Translations under genes and position numbers: made by a program
Notes under the pieces: generated by a model
Told to the model about the DNA's origin: nothing
Databases searched by the model: none
The model's input: the letters and a program-made list of their open reading frames with translations, nothing else
DNA from: Hamiltosporidium magnivora
Taxonomy: Eukaryota > Microsporidia > Dubosqiidae
Direction of reading: 5' to 3'
Length of the DNA stretch: 15,215 bases
Assembly: GCA_004325065.1 (NCBI GenBank)
Contig: PITI01000294.1
Coordinates: 1 to 15,215, forward strand
In this document: positions 1-9,748 of the stretch, piece after piece
How positions within the stretch are numbered: the stretch's first letter is position 1
Layout: each line of letters begins with the position of its first letter

Positions 1-79
1 AGTAGCAGGTTATACCTGTTGGTATTACATTGCATTGTCTAGGTGGACTTCATGTAAGTCTCTGAAATATATCTTAGCT

Positions 80-387
80 AGAAGTTTATTGGGTTCAGAA
101 AGTGTAGAGTAAGTGGGAATGCTCCATAGTCTTGGGAGAGCCCGTCGGGCTTCGGCCTTCTATCACACTCCATGCAACGGACATTAACGAACGACGGGCA
201 AGTGCCTCGCCTATTAATTAGGTTCTACACACCTGGTAGATGAAAGGCTTTGGGACGTAAGTATCGCAGGGGTTACCCATGGAGTGTTAGGGGAGCAGTC
301 ATTTATGTTATACTTAGAACTGCGTTAAGGTCATGAAAACAAATAACACTTGCCACTGTTTCAAAAAGTATCACACTTTTAAATAAG
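80..387 (+). repeat. Left copy of the flanking inverted repeat
   Basis: This stretch recurs in reverse complement at 14902-15215. By eye the two copies agree at roughly 80-85% of positions with a few small indels. The first 64 bases differ at only about five positions. It is clearly richer in G and C than its surroundings. Two short stems are kept in both copies: 139-144 with 146-151, and 295-299 with 319-323. No long ORF runs through it. The conserved stems and differing loop suggest a structured RNA or a structured DNA end, but I cannot name the family. Similarity fades into AT-rich sequence just after 387. Bases 1-79 lie outside the part that can be compared, because the other copy is cut by the window end. 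Confidence 0.85.
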
Positions 388-429
388 GTCTAAAAAATTA
401 TATTTTAAAATTAGAAAAGGAAGTGCAGG

Positions 430-594
430 ATGAAAAAATCGAATAAAGACAATTCATTTTTTAAAAGAAACAATTATTTTCAGCATAACAAAGGAATGGA
501 GAGCAGGAAGACGATCTCTTTGTTAGAGATGTACTTCAAACATAGCTGCTTTCCAAAAAATTACGGCACTTTTATATACTATTTTTCAGAATAA
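430..594 (+). CDS. Possible small protein, 54 residues, unidentified
   Basis: An ATG-to-TAA frame of 54 codons begins about 40 bases inside the left inverted repeat. The product starts MKKSNKDNSFFKRNNYFQHN, is basic and polar in the first half, and ends with an aromatic-rich tail (FIYYFSE). Its codons are less AT-biased than the flanking DNA, with several AGC, AGG, ACG and TGC codons, which is the main reason to list it. No signal peptide, membrane segment or family motif is visible. It could be a small gene, a fragment of an older gene or repeat, or a chance ORF; a frame this short is not significant alone in AT-rich DNA. Confidence 0.25.
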   Translation: MKKSNKDNSFFKRNNYFQHNKGMESRKTISLLEMYFKHSCFPKNYGTFIYYFSE

Positions 595-2250
595 AGATAA
601 TTAAAAATTTTATTTTGTGTTTAAACTTTTGAATTAATTTTTTATTTAATTACATTAACTAATCTAAACATTATATTCTAAAATATTTTTTGTAAAAGTA
701 AGTGTATATATTTATGCGCCTGATTATAGGGCCAATATAGACATATAAGTCAAAACCGGTTTCCTTGTTGTACTAAATGCCAGTTTAACATTTTTTATAG
801 GATTCCTTATCAAAAAAATAAACCAAGCTTCTATGATTTACATAGCATTTGTAAATATAACAGTTAGTATGAATCAGAATGCTCATAGACTATATTTTAA
901 CAATATTTGATGCTTGTATCTAGCATTTGTTCAAGAGTTTCTATTCAGACTAGAATTTTTTCCACAAATTCTCTTCTATTTTATATTTATATATTATTCT
1001 TCATGCATATAGAAGTGGCGGATAAAATAACATTTTTGATGTAATATTGGGATTTAATATAGTTGTTAAATTCCAAATTCTATTTTGTTTTTTAGAACAC
1101 GATCTATTTATTTTAGAACAACCTGAGTTGAGTCAATTTGGATATTGATCCTATAATATTGCAAAACAATTTTGACTTTTTAGTTGGCTTCTTAGTTAAT
1201 TCTACTTAAAATATTTTTTTTAGTCGCTGTTGTAATTCGATTCATAGAATTTATATTGGAAATGATAATATAGACACTGCTATATCGGATTTGAATCGGA
1301 TCGGATTCTATAAGTCTTGGATTTTTATACACAAAATATTCACAGTTATATAGGGTATTCTATATTAAAAAGGTTGTCTTGGGATTGAAATCATTCATAA
1401 TTGCATATATGTTTATTTAGGATGCCTACTTATTTTATCAGAGACCATAGAACTGTTCTTTAATCTAGAATGCATGTTTCTGTAGGTTTAAATATCAGAA
1501 ATTGTCGGTGATACGTATTGAAGTTTTTTTTCAATCGTTATTTTTAAAAAAACTTTAATCATTTTTCAAAATAATAATATTTTAAACAATTTAATTGATT
1601 ACATGCTATATAGTATATTTTTATCATAAATCATATCATTTATCTGATACTATCGTGACTCTTTAATATAAAATCCTTCATTTATAATTAAAAACAGTAT
1701 ATATTTCTGGTTCAATTCTTCCGATAAGGATTTTTCTCTTTACTTGCTCTGGCTTTTAAAAAACACCAAAACCTATCTAAATATTATATAGTTGATTTCA
1801 TATTTCTATATATTTTCGTGAAGGTATAATTATATACTTTGTGCCTCAGAGTGAATTATTAAAATCTAAATTCGTAAACATAATCAAAATATAGTTTAAA
1901 AACCTAATACACATTTATTTCGATTTCACAAACGAGAACATTTCAGTTAGATAAAATAATTTAATAAATAAACGATAGGGAGAATCCGTAATATTTTGCC
2001 AATTTATTAGCTGTTTTATGGATTAGCTTTGTCTTACAGAATACTTTCCTAAGTGACTCTAAAACTGTAAGTGCTGATTTTAGCAGTAATATTTCAGCCT
2101 AATTTCTTAATAAGTATTCAATATTTTTTTTTCATGAAGTATTTTTTAAATATCTTTTATTAAGTTCTATCTCTAAGATTAAACTAGTTAATATGATATT
2201 TAGCGTCAATGTGTTTGATTATTCTATATTATATGCGTCTCTTGCTTCAA
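595..2250. other. AT-rich spacer with no recognisable gene
   Basis: Reading both strands, I see no long open frame, tRNA-like cloverleaf or protein motif. The stretch is mostly A/T runs with scattered stop codons in all frames. I made no complete search for short repeats here. Confidence 0.6.
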
Positions 2251-2640
2251 TTATATTATCTTAACCGAAATAAAAGTAAGTTGCTTAAAATTGCTATCAA
2301 CGGAAATATTGTTTATTTCCTCAGTAAATTCTAAATTGTGTTGTAATACTTGGTTACTCAGGCGGAATCCGAAAACTCCTGTTTTTAATTTGCTCGATTT
2401 AAAAAGACAGAATATTATAAAACATAAGTTTCTAAATCTCAGTATTGATCGCTCCACATTGAGAACTACTGGCTTAATTACTATTTTCAAAAATAATTGC
2501 ATAAAGACATACTTATTGGCTTTTTTTGCGGTTAGAGAATGCTATCAATATTTTTTATCGATGTTTGATTAATATTTGCGACCCAACTTAGGTTTTGTAG
2601 ATGTCCTGGCCCGCTTCTTACGAACCCAGATGTCTGAAGC
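2251..2640 (-). pseudogene. Doubtful decayed coding stretch, unidentified
   Basis: On the minus strand one frame runs from about 2640 to 2251 with only three in-frame stops. Its 3' part is an ATG-initiated 83-codon frame (2502-2251). The 5' part covers a local GC-richer island at about 2581-2640 and reads as a basic peptide (VRKKRARTSTKPKLGRKY). The GC island and the continuity of frame argue weakly for old coding DNA. The plus-strand frame over the same region starts only with TTG and looks like a shadow. I recognise no family. It may be a transposon fragment or chance. Confidence 0.2.
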
Positions 2641-3576
2641 CTAGAAAAACGGTGCAAATAATTGTTTATTTCTCTCTATTTATCATTTTGTTTTAAAGAT
2701 ATATTTTGAGCAGATAGATAGCTTTCGTTGTTATATTTCGCAACCCAAGCAAAATCATTGAATCGAATATAATTTAAAACATTTTAAGAATCATTTAAAT
2801 TTGTTGGGTTTAATGATATATTTCTTGTAATCAATATAATAAATTGTACATTTATACCGATAGATAGGCATTGAAATCAAGATATTGCTCGAAAGATGCT
2901 CCTAGCATTGATATTTTGTACGAGTTAAATGTTTCAAGCATATTCTCCACTCTCTATCCAAAAAACCGATAGATCATGTTTTGTTTTTAATAACTTCCTG
3001 TATACTTTTTAAATCAGATAAATAGATGAAATTTATATTGGGTATTTATAAATAATTTCTTGAGATTGCTTCCGTAAAAATATTACCTCTCCCTTTTGTA
3101 AAAAATTATCATTTTAAACAAAGATTTCTATATTTTTTAAAGAAGTCTCCTATTTCCCGCAAGCATACCCCAAATGTATCATATTTACACCTAAAAGGTA
3201 TGTTCTTTTACAAATAATATTTTCTAGTTTAAATTTCTTCACGATATCGAATTGTCACGCTAATTTTCTCTAAAATATCAGCATAAATAAAAAGTAAAAA
3301 ATCACCGAATTCAAAAATAAGCGTAAGAAAACCAAGAATTACGAATTTAGGCGTATAAATAAACTTTTATTTATTAGAAAAAACGTTTTTAGAAAATATC
3401 CTTTTTTTGTTCTCTAAATATATTATTTTTGCACATTGGTAGACAATATAAAATAACAAGAATTCCACTTAAGGATACAAAAATAAATCATTTAAGATTT
3501 TGTTGCAATTGATATTTACGTACAAAGAATTATTTCATTAAGTCTTAACTCAAACCTTTTTTGTATTAAAAATCAT
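2641..3576. other. AT-rich spacer downstream of the 640-residue gene
   Basis: No gene, RNA or repeat is recognisable here on either strand. It includes the 3' flank of the minus-strand gene ending at 3577. A polyadenylation signal cannot be singled out because AATAAA-like strings are common by composition. Confidence 0.6.
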
Positions 3577-5499
3577 TCAGATAAATTTAATTAGCGTAAG
3601 ATTTCTATATTTATTTTCTAAATTTCTAAAATCTTTCGAAACTATGCGTAAATGTGACGAATATTCTCCCCAATATATTTCCCTGTCACTTGGTTCAGGC
3701 AAATTAATTACATCTTCATTTTCTGATTCAAAAGAAAGATTGACAAACAGCAAATTTTTCATGTCAGCGATATTTGACAAAAAAACTTCAAAATCCTCAA
3801 AACCAGCGTTTCCACATACAACTAAAGCATTATAATAAAATGGAAAAAATTTATCATTAAATATCCTACTATTTTGAAGTTTCTCACTATCTTCCTTTGG
3901 TAATTTTGCACATATATCAAACCCATGCATCTTCACAGATATCAACAGCTTTTCAATTAAGCCCTTGAAATTTAATTTGGTTTTATAATCTATTTCCAAA
4001 CTTATAATCATTACTAATATAAGAGTGAATAATTTTTTCGAACATAAAAATTTAATATAAACAGAAATTCTTAGATAATAGAATCCATTCAGTGCCGAGT
4101 TAATATAAGAAAGCCAGTTTATAAAATTATTATTCTTTAAATTCAAATTATCTGTGAGATTTATTGAATCAAGATTGTATAAAACCATACCATAAGTTAA
4201 ATAAAGTTTTAAAATGATACATAGTTCATCATCTTCTGGATCTAAACTTAAACTCATTAATATATAAACCAAGAATCTGATTTTTACTTTAGTTAATTCG
4301 CTATAAATACGTGATAAGCCAGTTATTGAGGAATTCAATATTACTAAATGATTTCTTAGGTCGTCACTAACATGGAACGAGATTTTCGTAAATGGCAATT
4401 TGAAATATATAATACATTTCTGGGAAGCAAGTTCATAGCTCTGAAACCAAGTATCAACACCTAGTCCATATACGTTAAATAAATAGCATGTAACATCCCA
4501 GCCAATGTTAAGACACACCAAATTTATTAAATTAATTCGATCCTCAAGGTATATTTCCAATTTTTTGTAAATATCAATAATCTCGTTACATGCAATTTGA
4601 TCCAAAAAAATTCTACTATTTTGATTTTCCGATGATCCCCAATATAAATATGTTAGAATACTCAAAAATAAAATTGAAAAATTATGCGAAGCCATTTTAC
4701 AAAATTCCTCTGCAATTAACAATGTAGAATCGGAATTTGTCATTAGAGCCTTTTCAATTATCATTTCAATATAATTAAAATTTTCATTCAAAGAAATTTT
4801 GTAATTTGTTGATAAAAATTCATTAAAAATATAAAATAAATCACTTTTGTGCAAAAAACAATCGATAATAATAAAATTTTCTAAATGAAACTGTTTTTGA
4901 AAACTGAACTGAAGAAAATCACCATCGTTATTTGGCTCGTTAGTATTCATATAAAAAAGCCCATACCAAAAAGCAAAAATTTTACTATTATAAATAAGAT
5001 ATTCATCTGTTACAAATGGAATCTTCCTAAGCAAAAATATTGAAGTTTTTAAAGATTTAAGTATACTGAACATTTTAGATTTGGCATTAAACGTTTCATT
5101 TTCACGCTTTAAGACTGTTTTAAGGTCGTTTTTTTCATAAAAATTTATGATGTTCTGAAATATTGCTTGAAAGGAAATGTCAGAATAACTCTCATCTAGA
5201 TCAAATGGTGATGTATCATAAGAAAAAACAATGTTTTTTGTAATAATTTTTTCTGCTTGTATCTGGAACCTTAAATTTTCTATACAGTCTCTTGGATTCG
5301 TATACAAAACCGATTCGGAAATTTTTTCATAGTCGTTTTCTTCACAAACCTTTGATACTTCTTCATAGTGATTTTCCAAACAATCGTCTTTAACTTCTTC
5401 ATAGTGATTTTCCAAACAATCGTTTGTTACTTCTTTATAAGCTGCTGAAAAACATTTCATAAAATACATAAAACAAACGAACATAGACTTCTTGGCCAT
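3577..5499 (-). CDS. Orphan secreted-like protein with N-terminal 12-residue tandem repeats
   Basis: This is the only clearly intact long gene: 640 residues, ATG to TGA. I do not recognise a family. Residues 6-20 form a hydrophobic stretch after MAKKS, with a small-residue SAA that would suit signal cleavage, so export or membrane anchoring is likely. A 12-residue repeat covers about 16-62. Cys recurs at 16, 28, 40 and 52, and Tyr at 21, 33, 45 and 57, in a C-x4-Y-x-[EK]-[VI] pattern. The rest is Leu/Ile/Phe-rich and looks helical, with several hydrophobic segments (for example around FSILFLSILTYLYW and LFTLILVMIISLEI) that could be buried helices or membrane spans. The start is supported by the signal-like segment and by a short upstream GGG and AAATTT. 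No gene is close enough to imply an operon. A species-specific effector or surface protein is a guess. Confidence 0.85.
   Translation of the reverse strand: MAKKSMFVCFMYFMKCFSAAYKEVTNDCLENHYEEVKDDCLENHYEEVSKVCEENDYEKISESVLYTNPRDCIENLRFQIQAEKIITKNIVFSYDTSPFDLDESYSDISFQAIFQNIINFYEKNDLKTVLKRENETFNAKSKMFSILKSLKTSIFLLRKIPFVTDEYLIYNSKIFAFWYGLFYMNTNEPNNDGDFLQFSFQKQFHLENFIIIDCFLHKSDLFYIFNEFLSTNYKISLNENFNYIEMIIEKALMTNSDSTLLIAEEFCKMASHNFSILFLSILTYLYWGSSENQNSRIFLDQIACNEIIDIYKKLEIYLEDRINLINLVCLNIGWDVTCYLFNVYGLGVDTWFQSYELASQKCIIYFKLPFTKISFHVSDDLRNHLVILNSSITGLSRIYSELTKVKIRFLVYILMSLSLDPEDDELCIILKLYLTYGMVLYNLDSINLTDNLNLKNNNFINWLSYINSALNGFYYLRISVYIKFLCSKKLFTLILVMIISLEIDYKTKLNFKGLIEKLLISVKMHGFDICAKLPKEDSEKLQNSRIFNDKFFPFYYNALVVCGNAGFEDFEVFLSNIADMKNLLFVNLSFESENEDVINLPEPSDREIYWGEYSSHLRIVSKDFRNLENKYRNLTLIKFI
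5357..5423 (-). repeat. In-frame 36-base tandem repeat within the 640-residue gene
   Basis: A 31-base string is present identically at 5357-5387 and 5393-5423, so the period is 36 bases, or 12 codons. The encoded units are the two copies of DCLENHYEEV. More diverged units flank them on both sides, judged from the Cys and Tyr spacing. Near-identity at DNA level points to recent duplication or homogenisation of the central pair. Confidence 0.9.
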
Positions 5500-7123
5500 G
5501 GAATAATATCTTATTTATAATTTCTAGAACAATATAAATTTACCCAAAATATTTTTTTAGTTAATTTATCACTTTTTTTTATCAAATTTTATAAATTAAA
5601 TTCTTTTTATAGAGTCTGCTAAGATTACATATCATTTTTTCAAGAAATCTTCAATCAAACTTAATATAATTATTTGTTTTCTATTCTTAGTCAATTCAAA
5701 TTATTAGCTTTCTAAAATTAGAAAATCAATTAGATTGGTATACCTAAAAAATACGGCTGTAAATCAGTATTTGGCAAACAAAAAAATATAAGATTTAAAT
5801 AATAAAATTTTTGGTGAAAATTCTGAAAATTCATAAAATCTTATTGCGCAAAGGAAACTTAAATTTTTAAACTAAACCACTTTTAGAAAAAACCTCTTCA
5901 AAGATTAATATTGGTTAATTTTCGTTATTATGTTTATTTATAGTTTTCTAAACTTTATATACATTCTGGTGTTTATAGACTCGGTGTTTTTTTTCTTAAT
6001 TATGATTACTGTTCTAATTTACTAAAAAATATTTAATTTTTTTGTATCATCAATATTCTTTTTTTTGGGGTCATATCATATCTTGGCTTTTTATCGCGAC
6101 TTAATTTTATAATTGATTTACTAAATTGTTTTTTCGAATTTTTTATAACAGGAGTCTCTAAACTACGGTCAAAAGCCAGGAAACTACCTAAATCTGGCTT
6201 GCTTCAATTTTTTTTTGTTTATCGGCTCTTTTATAAATAGGCAAATTAAATAAATACCTAAAAATAAATTTTAGATAAAAGATTACAAATAAGATAATTC
6301 TTATTATTAATTCATATACCGAAAAAATTATTTGGATTTTAACCTTTTTTGAACATTATCCAAATTTTTCGTTTCTTATCACCGAAAAACTACAGAACCA
6401 ATTGAATAACTTCTTACTGAGGAAATTGTTGTAGTATTATTTAACACAAATGATTTGTTAAAATTTGGAAAGAATTTACAAGTAGAAATTATCAATAGCG
6501 ACCTCAGGTGCAGTTTATGTAGATCTATAAAAATAATTTCTTTCTTCATTAGGGCAATTTTTATCTGCACAGATAGAATATTTAGAAGGTGATAATAAGA
6601 ATTAGAGCACATTTGTCACAGTAGATTTTGTGTCGAAAGACCCTATAAATTTCCTGTAATTATAAGGTTTAAGATGTTTTTTTATAAATATTGCTGTACT
6701 ACACATTTATATCTCATTTAAAGATCCGGGCAGAGTTAAAACTCAGCATTTAAAATATTTTTGAAAATTTAATATAGTCGCTATAAAATTGCTGGCGGAA
6801 AAACGCGAATTCAAAATTTATTTTTAAGTTATCTAAAATCTCTAATATAAACTTGATAAGAAATAGTGTCTCTGTTTGTTCACAAATGAATAGAATATTT
6901 TTAAAATGAGCGTAACAATTTATATTTATTTGGAGATCAGAAAGACTATTTTGACCGAATAATTTAACACATTTGTTTAATTGAGACAGATTCTAATTCA
7001 ATTTTTTCAATCTTAAATTTATATTACTCATATTTTTGTAAATATGAATAAATAAAAACTTTTAATGCATTCATTGCTTTCTAAATTAGTAATGAAAGGA
7101 TTTCTTTGATTTAAAAATTTCTA
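5500..7123. other. AT-rich spacer with no supported gene
   Basis: An ATG-initiated 77-codon minus-strand frame (6612-6379) is present but has no motif, leader signal or frame continuity beyond it, so I do not call it a gene. A GC-richer patch at about 6150-6205 may be a relic of something coding. Otherwise I see only A/T runs. Confidence 0.5.
5535..5549 (-). promoter_or_regulatory. Possible microsporidian-style promoter motif (GGG then AAATTT)
   Basis: On the minus strand TTTTGGGTAAATTTA lies about 35-50 bases before the ATG at 5499. GGG/CCC-like and AAATTT-like elements a short way upstream of start codons are described for microsporidian genes. The match is short, and AAATTT is frequent by chance here, so this is suggestive only. 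No comparable GGG or CCC is seen before the start at 14234. Confidence 0.35.
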
Positions 7124-7282
7124 TTATTCTTCTAACTTTAAAATATTAACAGAAACCATAAAAACAGCATCAAAACACAGTGAATCATTCATTCCGGTTT
7201 TTGAATAAACACATGGAATTGGCAGTGGTTGAGCACTCGCGATTTTATATACTTCGAGGTTGTTAGGACTAGTCTTAAAACT
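7124..7282 (-). pseudogene. Short open stretch, possible gene fossil, unidentified
   Basis: A stop-bounded frame of 52 codons ends at TAA (7126-7124) and contains a balanced composition unlike its surroundings, for example QPLPIPCVYSKTGMNDSLCF. There is no ATG at its upstream end. A second open stretch in another minus-strand frame lies just upstream, at about 7320-7470, and reads SDDEISIRRTIFEEKS, as expected if one gene had been broken by a frameshift. No family is recognised. Its position downstream of the integrase fossil on the same strand allows, but does not show, that it came from a mobile element. Confidence 0.25.
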
Positions 7283-7843
7283 TTAGATATGTCTAAACAT
7301 TTTCCATATAAAATTATTTAGTAAAAATCAATGGTTAGAACAATATAATCTTTCTGTCCATTTAATCTGAGAGTAATGACTACACTATTTTTTCTAAAGT
7401 ACTTGTAAGAGACTTCACTTTTTTCTTCGAAGATTGTTCTTCTTATAGATATTTCGTCATCTGATTTTGTAGTCGGGGTTTAATACTAAGGTAAATAGAG
7501 AATAACTACATTAAAAATTATCTGGTTGGTAATAGATGTATGAAATTGTTGTGAAAATCATTGCTGATTTTTTTTCGGAATATGAAACACATTGGATCTA
7601 AACTCAAAATCTCTATAATACCGAGTTAAAACAGATTAAAGGAAGCAATTTGAAAATTTTTATTGTTCATCCTCGACACCAAGAGGTAAAAGAAGAATGG
7701 AATAAGTAAGCAAACAAGTAAATAAATTTTAAGGCTAAAACATCACAGGTTTCATATACTTTATAATTATGATCCTCTCTTGGATGAAAAACAACGCCTG
7801 AGCTATATCTGGACATATTTGAACTCATCTAGAGCAATGAAGA

Positions 7844-8110
7844 TTATCCCAATTGTGTTTTATTGCTAGAAAAGTATGTAATTGTATTTTCTGCAATAGG
7901 CTGAACTTCTTGATGCTGTAGTTGCACACAAACGGATGTTTTAAACTGCTTTAAAATTTCCAGGCACATTTTCAATGCTTCAGTGATTATACAAATTTAA
8001 TTGTCCTACCGCTTGTAAAAGGTTAACTTTTTTGGCACATTACCGAGCCGCATGAAAACCAATTCGGGTTGTTTTTTCTTCCCAGCATCTAATTTCTTAA
8101 GCAAAAATTT
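7844..8110 (-). pseudogene. Decayed coding stretch with two in-frame stops, unidentified
   Basis: One minus-strand frame of 89 codons, ending at TAA (7846-7844), is broken only by a TAG and a TAA three codons apart. It includes a helical-looking segment (EALKMCLEILKQFKTSV) and a preceding basic segment (LGNVPKKLTFYKR). The layout loosely recalls the palm end of a retroelement reverse transcriptase, but no D-D catalytic pair is visible and the order relative to the integrase fossil would be wrong for a Ty3/gypsy element. I therefore leave it unidentified. Confidence 0.25.
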
Positions 8111-9092
8111 TTAAAATTTTAGCTCGCATTTTCAACGTCTTTCTTTTTTCTATGGTAAACTTGCAGCAAATTTTTAGAAATTCGGAAAATGGTTCGTTTC
8201 TAAATGGGCTATAATATTTTTTCTTAAATGAATGTTATAATTTTATTATAATAGCAAAAATCACCCTATTATTTGACTCAATAACGAAGTACTGCGCCTT
8301 TCTTTGCTTTATTCTTATTGCTGTAACTCATATCTTTAATTTTTTCTCGGTAATTCTTTTCATTAAAATTAACGGAATTGAAAAACCATAAGTATAAAGT
8401 ATAATTAAAATCAAAGTTTTTAAACAATAAATGGACTTAATTGTCAAACCCATTCCAAACCTATTATTTATTCCACAACCACAAAAATAAATCCACAGAA
8501 AGCTCTAAAACAATATATTTTTTTCGGTTTTATAAAAAAAAATATTCACTCTAACTCTTTTTAAACGATTTTTAATCCGGAATATTTTACATATTTTCTT
8601 ATTTTTTTTATATTAAGAAAAATATACTCGTAGAAACACAAAAAAACAGTCATCAAGAAATTAAAACGAAAAAAAAACATAGAAAAACATTACTCTAAAA
8701 GATATAAACCATATATGTGAAGGCAGGGGGTTTTAATTATTGATTTAGTTACCAATATGAGATAATCTATCATAATGATGCTTCTTAATACGATTTTTGC
8801 AAAAATTTTTGGCCACCTTCACATTATATTAAAAAGATATCATGACGATTCTTAGAAATCATTTTCGAAAGCTTTTCCTCATAGAAGCCAACAATTTTAC
8901 TTTTTTGGGTCCTTTGATTGTTATTGGCATATCTCTTTAGTAGCTTTACATAACCAGGAGTAAATTTTAAGTGAAAAAAAGGTACATTTGCATTATTTTT
9001 TATACTTGTTACTTATATGTTTCTATGTTTAAGTCAAATCGTTGTAAAAATATCGATTTTATTAGATACTTTGTCTTTTTTATCACTTGATC
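8111..9092. other. AT-rich spacer downstream of the integrase fossil
   Basis: I see no gene, RNA gene or clear repeat here. If the integrase belonged to a longer element, its downstream end should lie here or just beyond, but I could not find a terminal repeat or target-site duplication. Confidence 0.5.
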
Positions 9093-9748
9093 TTAATCAA
9101 ATGACATTTTGATGATTCGACCTGTATTTTCCAGATATTCTTTTAATTCTGAGCCTGAAGAATATTCTTTATTGTTTGTACATTCTTCGACTTTAATAGC
9201 ATTTTTGGTCATATGACCTCTAAATGTCACAGTTGGGGTTATGATTATTTCTCTGTATCTGATTTGATTGTGATCAAGTACTTTTTTGTTATATATATCG
9301 ATCAATATTTTTCCACTAGATGATTTAAAATATATAGTAAGCTTGCGTATAATTTCCTGGTTGCCTTTCTCGACTTTTCCTTAATTTCGAACTACCTTGC
9401 ACTCCTGGTAATAAAAGAAATGCTTTTATTTGCACATACTTGTTTTATTCGTTCCTTTACAAACTCTTTTCCATTATCTGTTTGTGGATTCTAGAAGCCC
9501 ATCGTTCAAGATACATAAGATCTTCAAGCTTGTTTACAAAATCAGCTGCTGAATTTGTTTGCAATATTATCTCAAATAGAAATCTAAAATGTACATCCAA
9601 GATATCTAAGATTCATACATAGCTGCAATTATCTGTTGGGGATTCCGCATATAAAAAAGATCCATCTGAATTCTTTTTCATGGAAATTTCCAAGTATTGT
9701 CTGAACTAGATTGTTTCGTTTCGCAGGTTGATAATGCTGGAAATACAG
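9093..9748 (-). pseudogene. Degenerate retroviral-type integrase (transposable element fossil)
   Basis: Read on the minus strand, several frames in succession carry the expected order of integrase motifs. First is a zinc-finger tail, FQHYQPAKRNNLVQTIL, from about 9748, where the HHCC cysteines are partly lost. Next is MDLFYMRNPQQIIAAMYES then a stop and WMYILDFYLR, with the likely first catalytic Asp near 9582-9584. Next is QTDNGKEFV, with the second Asp at 9476-9478. Last is GKVEKGNQEIIRKL from 9380, with the catalytic Glu, leading into an open frame of 95 codons that ends at 9093 and includes LDHNQIRYREIIITPTVTFR. Stops and at least three frame changes make it non-functional. The motif style fits Ty3/gypsy or related cut-and-paste integrases rather than Ty1/copia. 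No confident reverse transcriptase was found, so the element class is open. Confidence 0.75.

Noticed and set aside
80..345. Resemblance of the flanking repeat to ribosomal RNA
   Set aside because: Short pieces look like conserved large- or small-subunit rRNA strings, but I could make several mutually incompatible alignments. None of the near-universal blocks (for example the sarcin-ricin loop or the CTCTTAAGGTAGC block) is intact. Rfam/Infernal would settle it.
1700..1730. tRNA-like T-arm string (GGTTCAATTC)
   Set aside because: No acceptor, D-arm or anticodon stem can be formed around it on either strand.
6379..6612. Minus-strand 77-codon frame
   Set aside because: It has an ATG but no recognisable domain, promoter motif or continuity; I judge it likely to be chance.
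7844..8110. Reverse transcriptase domain
   Set aside because: LGNVPKKLTFYKR and the following helix loosely recall the region around an RT active site, but no catalytic D-D pair is visible. Its position after the integrase conflicts with the gypsy-type order that the integrase motifs suggest.
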